Part shown: one piece after another, positions 1-11,478 of the stretch
How positions within the stretch are numbered: position 1 is the stretch's first letter
How the letters are laid out: each line of letters starts with the position of its first letter
Origin: Theocolax elegans
Taxonomy: Eukaryota; Arthropoda; Insecta; Hymenoptera; Cerocephalidae
DNA: 64,000 nucleotides
Reading direction: 5' to 3'
NCBI GenBank assembly: GCA_026168455.1
Contig: CM047430.1
Coordinates: forward strand, 71,773,044 to 71,837,043
Made by a program: the position numbers and the translations under genes
Notes under the pieces: generated by a model
The model's database searches: none
The model's input: only the letters and a program-made list of their open reading frames with translations
Told to the model about the DNA's origin: nothing

Positions 1-121
1 ATTTTATTTTTTTTGCACCAAAATATATACAATTATTAGCCTTTATGTTAACATAAAATTATTCTATTAAAGTATAGAATTGCTTTAAGTGATCAATAAC
101 TAGGTATATGCGACTTGTGTA
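1..121 (+). repeat. Family A MITE, partial copy 1
   Basis: This stretch is nearly identical to 2580-2700, and both match, in inverted orientation and more diverged, the left half of the complete family A MITE at 5589-5976. The copy is cut by the window start and runs directly into the family B element that begins at 124. Shared landmarks are the TGATCAATAAC-like terminal segment and the AATATATACAATTATTAGC internal segment. It is non-coding. The near identity with 2580-2700 suggests a local duplication rather than two independent insertions. Confidence 0.7.
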
Positions 122-123
122 TA

Positions 124-1690
124 GGGTAAATGTACCAATACCTGCGCGTGTACGAAATCCTGCGGATTTTTCTTTTTTTCTAAATAAAATAAATAAAAAT
201 CAATTTTTTTCCTTAAAAAAATTCATGCGATTACTATGGGTTAATTGGTACCAGAATAAATAATAATAAGTAATATATATTAAATTTATAATTAAGTACA
301 GGTCTTCTAAAAATACAGTGTCAAAAATTGAATAAAATGACTTCATTTCCAAACGATTTCGACACAAATTAGCTAGTTTAAAAGTCACTTAAAATTTAGT
401 AAATAATTTTGTTAAGCTACGAAAAAAGATTTTTCCATTACTTAAATATATTATTTATTATTTGAAATATTAAAAAAGTGTTAATCTATTTAAATAATTA
501 TTTAAAAATCGTCAGTAGCATTTGGGCAGTATCCGCAAAGTATGCGCGCATCGCTACGGCGAAAATTTGACGCAATTGTCCGTATTCCTGCGCAGTAACG
601 TGTCAGTACATAACCTAAAAACTACACTACTCTGCAGTACCTTTATCGCAGTTATAATTTCACGTTTAGTGTAAAAATATATTTTTAATAACTCCAAAAG
701 TAAAGAAACTTGACAGGCAGAAACAAAATAAAACAAAGAAGGAAGCAGGAAAGAATATAATGAGTTGTAAAATATAAAATGTATATATACTGCATTAATG
801 TGTATATATATTTTTTCTGTTATAACAATGTTGCTTATAGCACACTGCTGTGATGCATTATTTATTATTGGAACATTAAATAAAATAATATATATTAGAT
901 TTAAGAATAAATTAGTTATAGGCTGCAGAAATGCAGCTAATCATTAACTAATTAGTTTAAGTTAGTATATAAGCTATGTACAGGTTAATTTATTTACCTC
1001 TATAGGGTTTGCAGATCTAATAAATCTGTAATTATTAATGGGTTAAATAAAGAATAAAGAATAAAGAAAAGGTTAGAAAAGAAGAATTAAATTTACAAAA
1101 GATAATGAAAAAATACGCAAACAAGAAGAATGTTTAAAATAAATGGAAATTTTTAAAATTTAGAAACAAAATGATTTAAAATAAAGAAAAGAATCGATAG
1201 ATACAAAAAGTCTTAAAAAATAAAGAAGCTCAGTTGATCAACAGGCAATGCATAGTAATTTTAGATTTTTTAAATTTTTAGAAAAGTTATTTGTTTTATT
1301 TAAAATATGTTAAAGTTTAAATTAATAAACAAATTACTAATTGAATACTCTAATGTTTACTTAATATTATTGTAATTAAAACTTTATGGTAAGTAAAAAC
1401 TATTATTTATAAAAAGTATTTCCCTAAATTATTAACAGCAGGAATAGGGGCAAAGTTCCGCATTAATACGTTCATTCCATTTTATATTCCGCAGGAATAT
1501 GTACATTTTGATACGCGAAAAGTTTTTTATTATAAAAAATTTTAATTGATAAATAGTAATGTTAAGTATTTTTTTTTAACTACCTAATAGCTTAAACTTT
1601 ATGTTTAAATAATTTAGATATATCAATATCGATATATTTTCACAAAACAGACTAAAAAATTGGCTGATTCAGCTTGACGCCGCAGGATTG
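124..1690 (+). mobile_element. TIR DNA transposon family B, copy 1 (decayed)
   Basis: The left end reads GGGTAAATGTACCAATACCT. Its inverted counterpart is seen at the complete right end of the second copy (52175-52199, ending GGTACATTTACC). Here the right end is cut about ten bases short, at CGCCGCAGGATTG. The segment 1310-1690 aligns closely with 51808-52190. TA precedes the left end (122-123), and TA follows the right end of copy 2, so a TA-targeting Tc1/mariner-type element is likely. Internally there are only short broken frames; about 1090-1210 is Lys/Glu/Arg-rich when translated on the plus strand and may be a transposase remnant. Subterminal CCTGCG-type motifs recur near 565-595. No intact transposase is present. 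Confidence 0.65.
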
Positions 1691-2394
1691 TATATATACA
1701 TCCTCCCGATCGGTAGACGTATATTCTCTACCCTCGGTATTGAATATTCCTTCTAATATATCCACATACACGTACACGGTCTCCTTTGACTTTTGCCTCA
1801 GCGCGCGTTCGTATTTTCTCGTTATATACATATATATACCTCCTATACATACCGTTTTACCCTCGGCTCTACATCATCGCGGGTGCTCGGTTGTAACTTA
1901 TGTGCTTCGCTGCCGTATGGATAAGAGAAGAAACGAAACCCTTTTGTGTATACGGGTGTGATGCGCGCGTATATCTATATATCTATATACCGAGCTCGGT
2001 AACGCAATATCGTTGGATTCGTCCTGTCTGCTCGGAAATTACTACTGGATACTTTTGTGCGTGACGTGGTACACTTTGACCTCGTCGTCCTCGTCTACAT
2101 GTGCGTGTGTCGACGTTTACACGTATACCAACACTGCAAAGATGTTTCGTTTATTTTGTGGTATACTTGTGTATGATCGTGAAAGAAGTGCGTCAAAGAA
2201 GAAGATGTGTTTCGTACCAGAATACGGAAATATTTTTTTAATACAAATGGTACGGGCTAGAAAACTTGGACAACAAGTATATCATGTGTTTGTAAGGGAA
2301 TCCTTTATACGATTTTTACCGTAGTGTCACGGTAATTTTTAAACCCCGATAAAGGGTCACGATAAATTTTGCAAGGAAACTCTCTCCGTTGACA
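1691..2394. other. Non-repeat DNA without a recognisable gene
   Basis: This stretch is GC-richer than its flanks, with TATA-rich runs near 1690, 1830 and 1975. Two short plus-strand frames of about 95 and 103 codons have low-complexity content and no recognisable domain, so I do not call them genes. Confidence 0.5.
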
Positions 2395-2396
2395 TA

Positions 2397-2695
2397 CCGT
2401 AAATACCCAATTGTTGATCATGAACCAATTTCTGAGTGGTATATTAGTATTTCAATAAAAGATTTACGGAAATGTAATCGTAGCTACGTACAATATACGT
2501 ACCGAAAATTATTGATCAGAAATTGGTATTTCTCAACTTTTTTCTCTTAGATTATTGCTTACTTCAAAAATAGCGATTATTTTATTTTTTTTGCACCAAA
2601 ATATATACAATTATTAGCCTTTATGTTAACATAAAATTATTCTATTAAAGTATAGAATTGCTTTAAGTGATCAATAACTAGGTATATGCGACTTG
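2397..2695 (-). mobile_element. Family A MITE, copy 2
   Basis: It begins TACCGTAAATACCCAATTG at 2395 and ends near CTAGGTATATGCGAC. Across its length it aligns to the reverse complement of the complete MITE at 5589-5976, with several internal deletions. The right terminal repeat is eroded. No coding capacity. Its last 120 bases match 1-121 almost perfectly. Confidence 0.7.
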
Positions 2696-3958
2696 TGTAT
2701 ATAGTTGTAAATATAAGGAAATAAATACACACGTAGTGAAATGTTGTAAGAGATATCTATAGCGTCATCTGAATTTTATTTTGGCTTATTAATGTGTTAA
2801 GCGCCTTTTATACATATTAGCGACTATTCGTGCTCTTCAATGTTCTTTTGCTTCATATCATAATAAATGTTTAATATAATATAATATCAAGTGTGCTCGT
2901 TTGCTTTGTCCACTAAATTAAAATAAATCAACAATATAAATATGATTTTTTTTGTTATATCAATATAAAAAGGTAGATTGTAATAAGAAAAGGAATAAAT
3001 ATGCCTTTACGAATAATTGTATAAGCGTGCGGGAAAAATTATTGTATTTGAAATTTAGTATGTTAATTCTTCAGTAATGGATGTTTAACAATAGAAAACT
3101 AAATCGTAAGCTCTCAGTGGGAAAATTTAATAAAAAATAATAATAATTTTTAAAATTCGGCAAAGCCAATTTTTTTTTTAATCGGACAGTCCCTTATCTT
3201 CATTGCTCATTACAGTGTGCATATAGTAATTATTAATAAAATGTATGGACACAGTGCGTCGAACTAATGAAACAACAAACACGCATTTATAAAAATTCAT
3301 ACATACAATTTTAGTTAGCCGAAATCTCATTTTATATTTATGACAGTATTTTCATCTATATATACATGACAGCTTGTAAGAATAGTATATAGAGTTTTCG
3401 ATCATACAGCCGCGAAAAAATTGTGATGCTGTCATTTCTCATGCAGGCGTTGAAAAAAAATCCTTTTTAAAAAAACGTGTTCCCGTACTAAAAATATTAT
3501 ATAATTAAATAAAATAACGAAATTTTGAAGATTTATATATATATAGGTATATATATATACTGAAATGCTATATTTTGCGCGTTGCCCGCGGGAATATATT
3601 ACAGACAGAGAATGTCAATTAGAAAGAAAATTTACTATTCTTACATTTCGTTTACCACAACTTACATATATTCGTTCGCATTCATATATATATATATATA
3701 TATATATACAACCGTTACCCGAGAAAGAGGGAGAGAGCGTAGAGGCATTTCGTGCCTCAAGTCGAAAACCATCATTTTTGACTTCTTCTCGTTATCGTCG
3801 ACATTATTTTCGGCGAGTCGGCGCACAAAAGGCTCAAACGTTCAGATGGTAAAAAGGGTAGGATGAATATAAGGTCGGCGATGATTGAAAAAATCCGCGA
3901 GCCATTCCGCGAGTTTGCCTTTCTTTTTTTTCCCTCTACTCTCTTCTTGGTTATTCCT

Positions 3959-4001
<43 letters not shown>

Positions 4002-5514
4002 TGTTCCAGCACCACCCTCGCGTGAGTGACGGCCGTCGGCGCTTTTGCTACGATGTAGATTTGTTTGCATTTAAAAATCAAATCGCGAGTCGGCCGACCA
4101 GTTATACGGGTGCCGAACGGTAGGCATGTCGGTGTATATATACCCTCGAAAAGGGACCGCTGACAATGCTCGAGAGTTTTTGCGTCGTTTGCCTCCTTTG
4201 GCTCACCAATGAATCGGTTTGCCTCATCGGATACCTCTCTCTCTCTCGTTGTTTCGTCATCTGCAGCCTTTCCCGAATTCTCTCGTTTCGTCCTTAGGAT
4301 TCTGCATCCTCTCCCGTCATGCTGCAGATATTTCGTTCGGCGTTCCTTCATCTGCCAACGGTATTGAAAGTACAGTGCGTATTATTCAAATCAATACCTC
4401 CGATCGATTGTTAGATGAGAACTCTTAAGTCTTTACGAACATTTTCTTTAATACACTACAGTTTTTACACACATATCGTGACAAAACTCGGTTATCAATA
4501 ATCTATATATATTCATCATTTTTATCGCACTGACACCGTAATTTTTATATGACGAGATCTGCAAAGAAAATAAAAAATAATGAAAATAACAATTAAAAAT
4601 ATAACTTATTATATTATAAAATTTGCATAACTTAGCAATATTCTTTTTCTGACTTTCTTTTCAACCTAACTTTCTAAATGCAGTGCCGAAATATATATAT
4701 ACACTTAAAAAGATAAATACATATAATCCTGCAGTTCTATTATTCGTGTATCCTCCGATTTTAACTCGTTTAACCTAGATTCTCGAAAAATATCTAATCT
4801 ACTACCGAATTTATTATGATTAACAGCACTCGAGTTTTTGCGTTACACGTATCATATTTTAAACTGTACAGCATTGCGATTGCCAGAGAAACATTAGGAA
4901 TTTTGAACGCTGACACGAATTGCTATCATATATCCTTAAAGACTTACGCGATATTATGAAGAAACAAATAGTTAATTGCCTCGTTTGATCCAACGAAAAA
5001 TATTGTTGGAAAATCTCGACTAAATGTTGTGTATTCCTGATTTAATTAGTTTTTCGTTAAATGTATATGGATATTTGACAATAATTACAAATTCGTACAG
5101 CTTAAAATTATAATGTTTTGATCGAAATTATAATTTCAAATGAGAATTTTAATCGATGTATCACCGGATCAGCAGTATTTTTCGCATTTTTGAAACTTTC
5201 TATTATGTTTTTAACAATAGCAGAAAACAAATATTAAAAAATACTCAAAAATTTCAATGTCAGAAAAAACAGTTTAAATTACAATTGGAAAAAAAATATA
5301 TTTTTTATCTAAGCGGAATTTGTTCTTAAATATATATGATTCAAAAATAAAATTTTATTTATATAACGTGATTAGATAATCAAGGCGTAGTTGCGCGTTC
5401 CCGTTTTCGATTTTGTCTTTGCTGATTTTCTCGTCTAACCTCGCTTTATAACAAATAATTACGAATTACGATATATAGCAGCAAATTCTCTTATTTCTAT
5501 TTCGTTGTTTCATA
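2696..5514. other. AT-rich DNA with microsatellites, no gene seen
   Basis: It contains a (TA)n run at 3683-3709 and a C-run followed by (CT)n at 3958-3998. The GC-richer part at 3700-4430 yields overlapping frames on both strands (for example 3842-4351 minus, 169 codons) whose composition follows the CT/GA repeat. They have no domain and are read as noise. A regulatory role of the GAGA tract is possible but untested. Confidence 0.5.
3958..3998. repeat. C-run plus (CT)n microsatellite
   Basis: About a dozen C residues are followed by roughly 15 CT dinucleotides. On the minus strand this is a GAGA tract. Confidence 0.95.
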
Positions 5515-5587
5515 AAACGTTATTTTTACATTGTGGATTCGCAAACGTTATCTTCATATTATGGATTCGCAAACGTTATCTTTATAT
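5515..5587 (+). repeat. Short tandem repeat, about 28 bp unit
   Basis: The unit GGATTCGCAAACGTTATCTT plus AT-rich spacer is present twice in full, with a preceding partial unit (ACGTTATTTTTACATTGT). It directly abuts the family A MITE. Confidence 0.85.
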
Positions 5588-5588
5588 A

Positions 5589-5976
5589 CCGTCACATACC
5601 CAATTGTTGATCAATTAAGGTAAATCTATACGTTCATAGAATAATTTTATGTTAAAAAAGCTAATAATTGTATATATTTAGACGGATACAGAAAGTATAA
5701 GTATTAAACTTCCTTTTAGCCATCTCAGAAAAATAAAATAGGTGCTATTTTTAAAGTAAGCAACAATCTAAGAAAAAAAAGCGGGAAGTACCAATTTCTG
5801 ATCAGTAAATTTTCGGTACATATACCACTTTCTATTTAAGTCTACTAAACAATTATTGATTGTTTAACCTTCAAATTGTGCGTAGCAACGTTTAGATTTA
5901 TGTAAATCTTATTATTTTATTGAAATAATACACTGATCAGAAATTGGTTCATGATCAACAATTGGGTATGTGACGG
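5589..5976 (+). mobile_element. Family A MITE, complete copy 3
   Basis: This 388 bp non-autonomous element has perfect terminal inverted repeats: the left end reads CCGTCACATACCCAATTGTT and the right end is its exact inverse; counting the flanking TA the match is about 27 bp. TA dinucleotides flank both ends (5587-5588 and 5977-5978), as for Tc1/mariner-type target duplication. No open frame is present. Two diverged copies in inverted orientation lie at 1-121 and 2397-2695. The perfect repeats suggest this is the youngest of the three. Confidence 0.85.
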
Positions 5977-5978
5977 TA

Positions 5979-8900
5979 TTATGGCTTCGAGGGGTTTCGC
6001 GTGCCAACTGCAATTTTTATTTCATTATTTAAGATCTTTGATAAACCTCTTTAAAATTTTTAAAACACTTAATGATCAAATTGTAAATATATAAAGTGAA
6101 TATTCTTCTATAATCAAGTGGAATTTATGTTTGCGTAAAAAAACTGAAAAAGATCAATATATGTTCCTGTACAATCTGTACAATTCGATACAAAAGCAAT
6201 TATATCATCATAACAAATCAATATATTCTGAATAGATCACAAAATTAAATATATAGTTATAAAAAGATACACGATCGTATAGTGATTGAATTTCAATTAC
6301 CTCCATATCGTTGAACGTTCGACAAGTAATCTGCTATCGAATTGAAAAAAAAAGAAAAACATTTGAATAATCCCATGAGGGTATAACAAAGTTAAAATAA
6401 AACTTTTACGATAAGATGAAAAAGCCAAGGTTACATATATCGCAAAATAAATCCCCAAACAGTTGGAATTGCTGCGCATCAACATCGATCCAGATGTACC
6501 TATACATATATATAGAAGGTGGCTCGCGCATAAGTCGATATAACGATGAATTTCGTCCCGGAGTTCGTGGGAAAGTAACGAGTGTTGAATAAAGAAAAAA
6601 TGAAATGGAGAACAAAGTCGTGTGTAATGAAAATACCCGGCGATTATACCGATAATCCGGTGAGTCTGATAAGGCAGGACGCACCTGCGTTCTCTTATAG
6701 TTCGTTGGGATCGGTGCACGAGGCACGAGGCACGAGGCACGAGGCACGAGGCGGCAAAAAGAGACGGATCGGTCATCCACGGTATTATACGGGGGAGAGT
6801 GGTTCGGTCGCGCGCAATTATGCGCGAATCGAAAGGACGCCGAGAGAAATACGGAAAAACGATGACGAGGAGGGAATCGGTACGGAAAATATAAATTTTA
6901 AATCGGGAGGAGGGACTCGTTCGTTCGAGCCTCCTCTCGTATATACACCCGTGCGAGGATGCATTTTTGTCGGAATTTCGTTGACTTAATTTCATATCCA
7001 ATTAGATTACATCAAATCGCGTGCCGCGGAAAAAGTTGCTCTACCCTCCTTTTTCTGCATTTTCATTATTTACGGCTATACGAGTTTCGATGCTCCTCCC
7101 CCTTCTCTCTCTCTCTCTCTTTCTTCCTCCGCGTATATTATTCACTCATTTCTCGACGTTCCCCCTTTTTTTTCTCTCTTCCTCGTTACTCTCAGATTTT
7201 CGAATACGTCGATTTACATGTGTATATATGTATATGGAAAATCTTTCGTTAAGTATAACACTTGATTTTGCTCGGGTAGAATCTATTAAAAAAATTTACA
7301 TTACCCTGCGCGATTAATTACAACGCATATATTATATACATACCATCGAATTGGAGGATGCCCGATCGACGCGATGACTAATACGCGACACGAGCCGCTC
7401 GATCGATAAGAGCTGTAGAACGCGCGTTGCAAAACCCGAAAAACAAACGATACGTTTCCACGCGATCGATGATCGATGAGCACGCGCGTATAAGAGATAT
7501 AGAAACAGCAACATATGTGCGATACCAGTGTCCGCGGTATACGCGTTACCCCAAAATTTACCGAGCCGAGAAAAAAATGAATCCGTCGAATTGTAATTGC
7601 GGGTACTTAGAGTTACGTATACACGCGGTTAAAGGAGGACGAGCTCACGCGGCTCGATAAATAACGCGCGGAGGGGAGTTATCGAGTTGCAAATTGGGCA
7701 AAGTCGGTCCAAGTCGAGCAGCTGAACGCGGATGATCCAGCTCGATATTAGCCCACGAGGCGATGAAAGAGTTCGATGAAATAATGATGGGGCCCGGACG
7801 ATAAATGTTTCGTGTGTGCTCCGGCGTTTACCTTGTGCTCCCTCCCGGCCATCCGGTTTCTCTATACATATATATACATATATATACATACACACGCCGG
7901 TAGTTTTTATTCGTCGAGGAGCCATGTGCGCAGAAACCGTATAACTCCTTAAGCTGATCGTACGCATATATAGGTCTATATATACATACGTATTTTTTAA
8001 ATGAAAAATTGGTGCACGCGTAAAAGTACCGGTGCGAGTGTTGCCGGTCCTAATTTTTAAGATAAATAAAAGTATCACCTTGATATTGATGTCTCGTGTA
8101 TATACCATAAATGCATGTGGATACCAATATCGATCGATCGAGCTTTACACTGATGTCCTAAATGATTTACCGGGCGCCCACAAATTATACACGCGCATCA
8201 TATGTATATATATCTATACCTATATATCTATACGTCGTTCTCACGTTTATCTTATATATATCTTGTGTACACCCTCATTTAAATCGCATCCATAATATTT
8301 TGTTTCTCGATGTATATATAGGTATATCCACATATCTAATTGTATTTACTAATTATATAATTAATGCTGATGGTCTAAGGCGTAATAATTCGGTTAATAA
8401 ACATCATGGAGAGATAATAAAGACAGGGTTTACACGTTTTCTTTAGGATTAAATATATTAGAAAAAAATATTATCTTTTAGCTTCTTCATTAAAAGTTTA
8501 TACGTAAACTTTTTAAAATGGCAGTATATCCACCGTATTTTGTCTGCGTATTAAAAGGTATTCGTAAACGTATAAAACCGAATAATCTATATCATTTTAA
8601 AACGGACTTTTTAGTGGTACATACTGATATTCATTTTACTATATAAAGATATTATTTTAATTAATATTTTTTTAAAATAGGAATCGGATATCCTCGCTAC
8701 TTTTATAATACTCAATTAATACAAGTTTATAGAAGTAAATAAACCTGGTTACCCAAATATCCTCCACACATTATTGTTTTATTTTAATTTTGCTTAAATA
8801 ATAAATTTGTAAATATTAAATAAGTATATTAAAACAAAAATTAGAAATCTTTGCAAAAAGCGATGTTTACTTGATATCGACTAATTGTAAGATATTATTT

Positions 8901-9190
8901 TTTGAAATTGCATACAAAAGATTAATCAAAACTTAAAGAGACGTGGTTATATATCCGGTGAGTACCGATCGAGGAAAAAAGATAATTTTTACATTTATTT
9001 AAATAAATATACAATGTTATGCACAACCCGATTACAGTCTTAGTATAGAAATTTACCATTTCAAGGTTAAATAAAACTCTAATTTTACCATTAATTGGGC
9101 ATTTTTTGGATATTTTATGGCACTTGATCATTTTTTGGCTTAAAAAAACGTTACATTTATCGTCAGATTTCTACTAGGGATAATCACTAT
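5979..9190. other. No recognisable gene; GC-richer block 6480-8300
   Basis: The block 6480-8300 contains frames on both strands (6297-7001 minus, 6582-6989 plus, 7629-8108 minus) of up to 234 codons. Their residues follow simple repeats, they overlap each other, and they lack any domain. CT-rich runs occur near 7100-7190 and TATATACA runs near 7865-7895. The remainder is AT-rich without structure that I can name. An unlabelled intron or regulatory DNA of a distant gene is possible. Confidence 0.45.
6715..6752 (+). repeat. 7-bp minisatellite (GCACGAG)n
   Basis: About five consecutive copies of the heptamer GCACGAG sit in GC-richer DNA. Seven is not a multiple of three, so each repeat turn changes frame, which argues against the overlapping frames being real genes. 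Confidence 0.9.
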
Positions 9191-9191
9191 A

Positions 9192-9285
9192 TAGATAATT
9201 AAATAATAAATCATTCTACAAAGTTTAAGGTATCTTTGTTGTATAAACCTGTAACTTTGTAGGAAGACTTATTATTTAATTATCT
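9192..9285. repeat. Inverted repeat, about 30 bp arms
   Basis: AGATAATTAAATAATAAATC near 9194 pairs with its inverse ATTATTTAATTATCT near 9270, and an adjacent ACAAAGTT/AACTTTGT pair extends the arms. It overlaps the start of the dispersed repeat at 9225-9392. Confidence 0.7.
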
Positions 9286-9392
9286 AGTGCAGTTCTGTAT
9301 TCGGGTTTTACATAAAATTGCATAATTTTTTAAATAAATATAATAATTATCTTTTTTTGCTCGGTAACCCACCCAGTACACCTCCTCCTTAA
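9225..9392 (+). repeat. Dispersed repeat shared with 35.5, 36.8 and 40.2 kb
   Basis: The order TATCTTTGTT, TTATTATTTAAT, ATCTAGTGC, TTCATAAAATTG-like, then CTTTTTTTGCTC and GGTAAC is the same as in 35535-35692 and its duplicates near 36785 and 40215. Copies here are diverged. It is non-coding, probably an old MITE end or solo fragment. Confidence 0.65.
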
Positions 9393-11154
9393 ATAAATAA
9401 TTATTTGATTTGCGACGGAAAAATTATTAACAACGATTGATTGAGTATCAGAATTAGAAAGATCGAATTAAAAATTTGATAAAGAAAATGAATATTCGAT
9501 CGTTTTACAAGATACAAATTTTATTAAAAGTATATTCTGCGTGATATTTAATTTCATAAAAAAATATCTTTACATTCTCCGCAGAACGTGATAATAACAA
9601 GCATAACGTCACGAAGAAAGACAAACACATTTTCTACACTTTTTTTTCATCTTGATCCATATCGTAACACCCATAAATTCATCAATCTTACATATATCAC
9701 TATCGATCGATAAATTCGTTAAACAACACACGAATTCAGGTATACATAATAAAAAAAACCACCATTTTTGTACCCATAAGTCCTAATTATATAATTATTA
9801 CATTACGTGTAATTAAATCAGGCGTAAGATATGTGAGAAAATACTTCATCTATTAGTAATAATTTTGTTATCTCGCAACTGTCATTCGTGTATAAGAAAA
9901 ATCTCATACTTTTCTAATTATCTTCCATATTTGAAATTATTAACTAAGAAGCAAATAAATAAAAGATGTCTTTTGGTTACTTTCAAATGTTTGATCCTGG
10001 GAAGAAAAGCAATTTTATACCTTCATCATATTATATAGATATATATAGAGGTATAATATGTATACATATATAGATATATTTTATTACGCGGTTTCTCTCA
10101 TAAGCATGAATAATACAATAATTATATTTTTATTTCAAATTAATGTAGATCCGAGACGTACAACCAAGCCATAAATAATTAATGTAATAGAATATTAGAC
10201 GAGCATTATTATCAATAATTATATTGTTAGGATGCATATATATAATTATACGCGATAAAACGATCGTTAATTTAATTGTAATAGTATATAAAAATTAGAA
10301 GAAATAAACTGCGAGCTAATACAAAGTTAGTAGACCAAGATAAGCATTTATCTTTATATATATCTTTCCTTCGTTATAAATTTTTACTTGGTTATATAAA
10401 ACCCAAAAAAAGGACAAATAAATCCTTCCATATATGTATATATAGTATAATATTGAGGAGATATTAAAAAAAGGAAAAAGTTCATCCTCTCCCATTACGC
10501 GGATATATATAATGTATAAATAAAAGAAAAAAGAATAATAAAAGGTATAATACTCGCATAAGAGAAGTACAAATAAATGAATAGGGAGCGGTTGTGAGGG
10601 CCATTAATAGCCCGTATTTAAATATTATCAATGAAATTGCCGTGTATATATCTCGATCGATATACTCACACACGTAAGGATGAGATCGAGTTCTTGCGGG
10701 TATACCGCGCAGCCGATCATTACACGCGCTCTTTAATCGCCGTTGATGTCAATGCTAATCGACATCGACGTGATTTAATTTCGTACTCGCGAGAGATCAT
10801 CCGCTTCGGTTATATTTATAAATACGTTGTATGGTATACGACTGACCCTTGCCTTCGGTATATATATATATAAATATATATATATGCGATGATGTGGTAA
10901 ACACTTTTTTTTACTTCGTCTTGGCCGCGCTCGACTCGACGTGAATTATTCGCTTCTCTAATGTATGTGAGAAAGCATCGGGTGCGCTTTTTTTTTTATT
11001 TCGTTTTAGAATTATTATTGCTTGTTTACTCTTTATGACGTCCGATGTATTGCCGATATATTCGATCGATACGAATAATGATGAAATTGTTAATTATGCG
11101 GTATTTGCGCGTTTACCTTTCAACTGTTTCGAGTAAAACTTTATGTGGTGCTAA
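9393..11154. other. AT-rich DNA, no gene seen
   Basis: Only short frames, TATA-rich runs (10030-10080, 10430-10445, 10860-10885) and ordinary AT-rich sequence are seen. The slightly GC-richer part at 10640-11110 shows no domain in any frame. Confidence 0.5.
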
Positions 11155-11158
11155 TTAA

Positions 11159-11478
11159 CGGGATGTCGCGGATCCACATTCCGTAGGAATCTACGACTTT
11201 CAAACCAGAAATTATATTTTAATTATTGAATTGACTATTGGAATAAAATTCGTACTCTTATTAATAATAATAGTATAAACAATTTTTTTGGTTGATAATT
11301 TTGAGTGAAAAAGATATAAACTTAAAACCCAATAATTAATACCGCGATTTAAAAATCTGAAAATATTGTTTAAAGCGTGCACAACGGCATGACGTAAAAG
11401 ATTTTTGTAACAAGTAATTTTATCTTTATACAAAAATATAATGATTAAGTTTATTTTCTGAGTCCAACATTATTTTAT
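11159..11478 (+). mobile_element. Degenerate piggyBac-like MITE (family R), copy 1
   Basis: It starts after TTAA at 11155-11158 with CGGGATGTCGCGG, matching the start CGGGATGTCGAAC of the complete copy at 60423-60787. Inside, the sequence AAAAATCTGAAAATATTGTT, then a GCATGACGT motif and a TTTTTGTAACAAG segment, follow in the same order as in that copy. The far end (GAGTCCAACATTATTTTA) is a mutated version of GTCCGACATCGCCTTAA. A 73-codon frame inside is spurious. Confidence 0.65.

Noticed and set aside
3842..4351. 169-codon minus-strand frame
   Set aside because: Its Arg/Glu stretches translate the CT/GA microsatellite; opposite-strand frames of similar quality overlap it; no domain.
6297..7001. 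234-codon minus-strand frame
   Set aside because: Overlaps equally long frames in other phases and a 7-bp repeat that is read in all frames; composition is not protein-like.
7629..8108. 159-codon minus-strand frame
   Set aside because: No domain, TATA-repeat translation (YIYVYI), overlapped by frames on the other strand.
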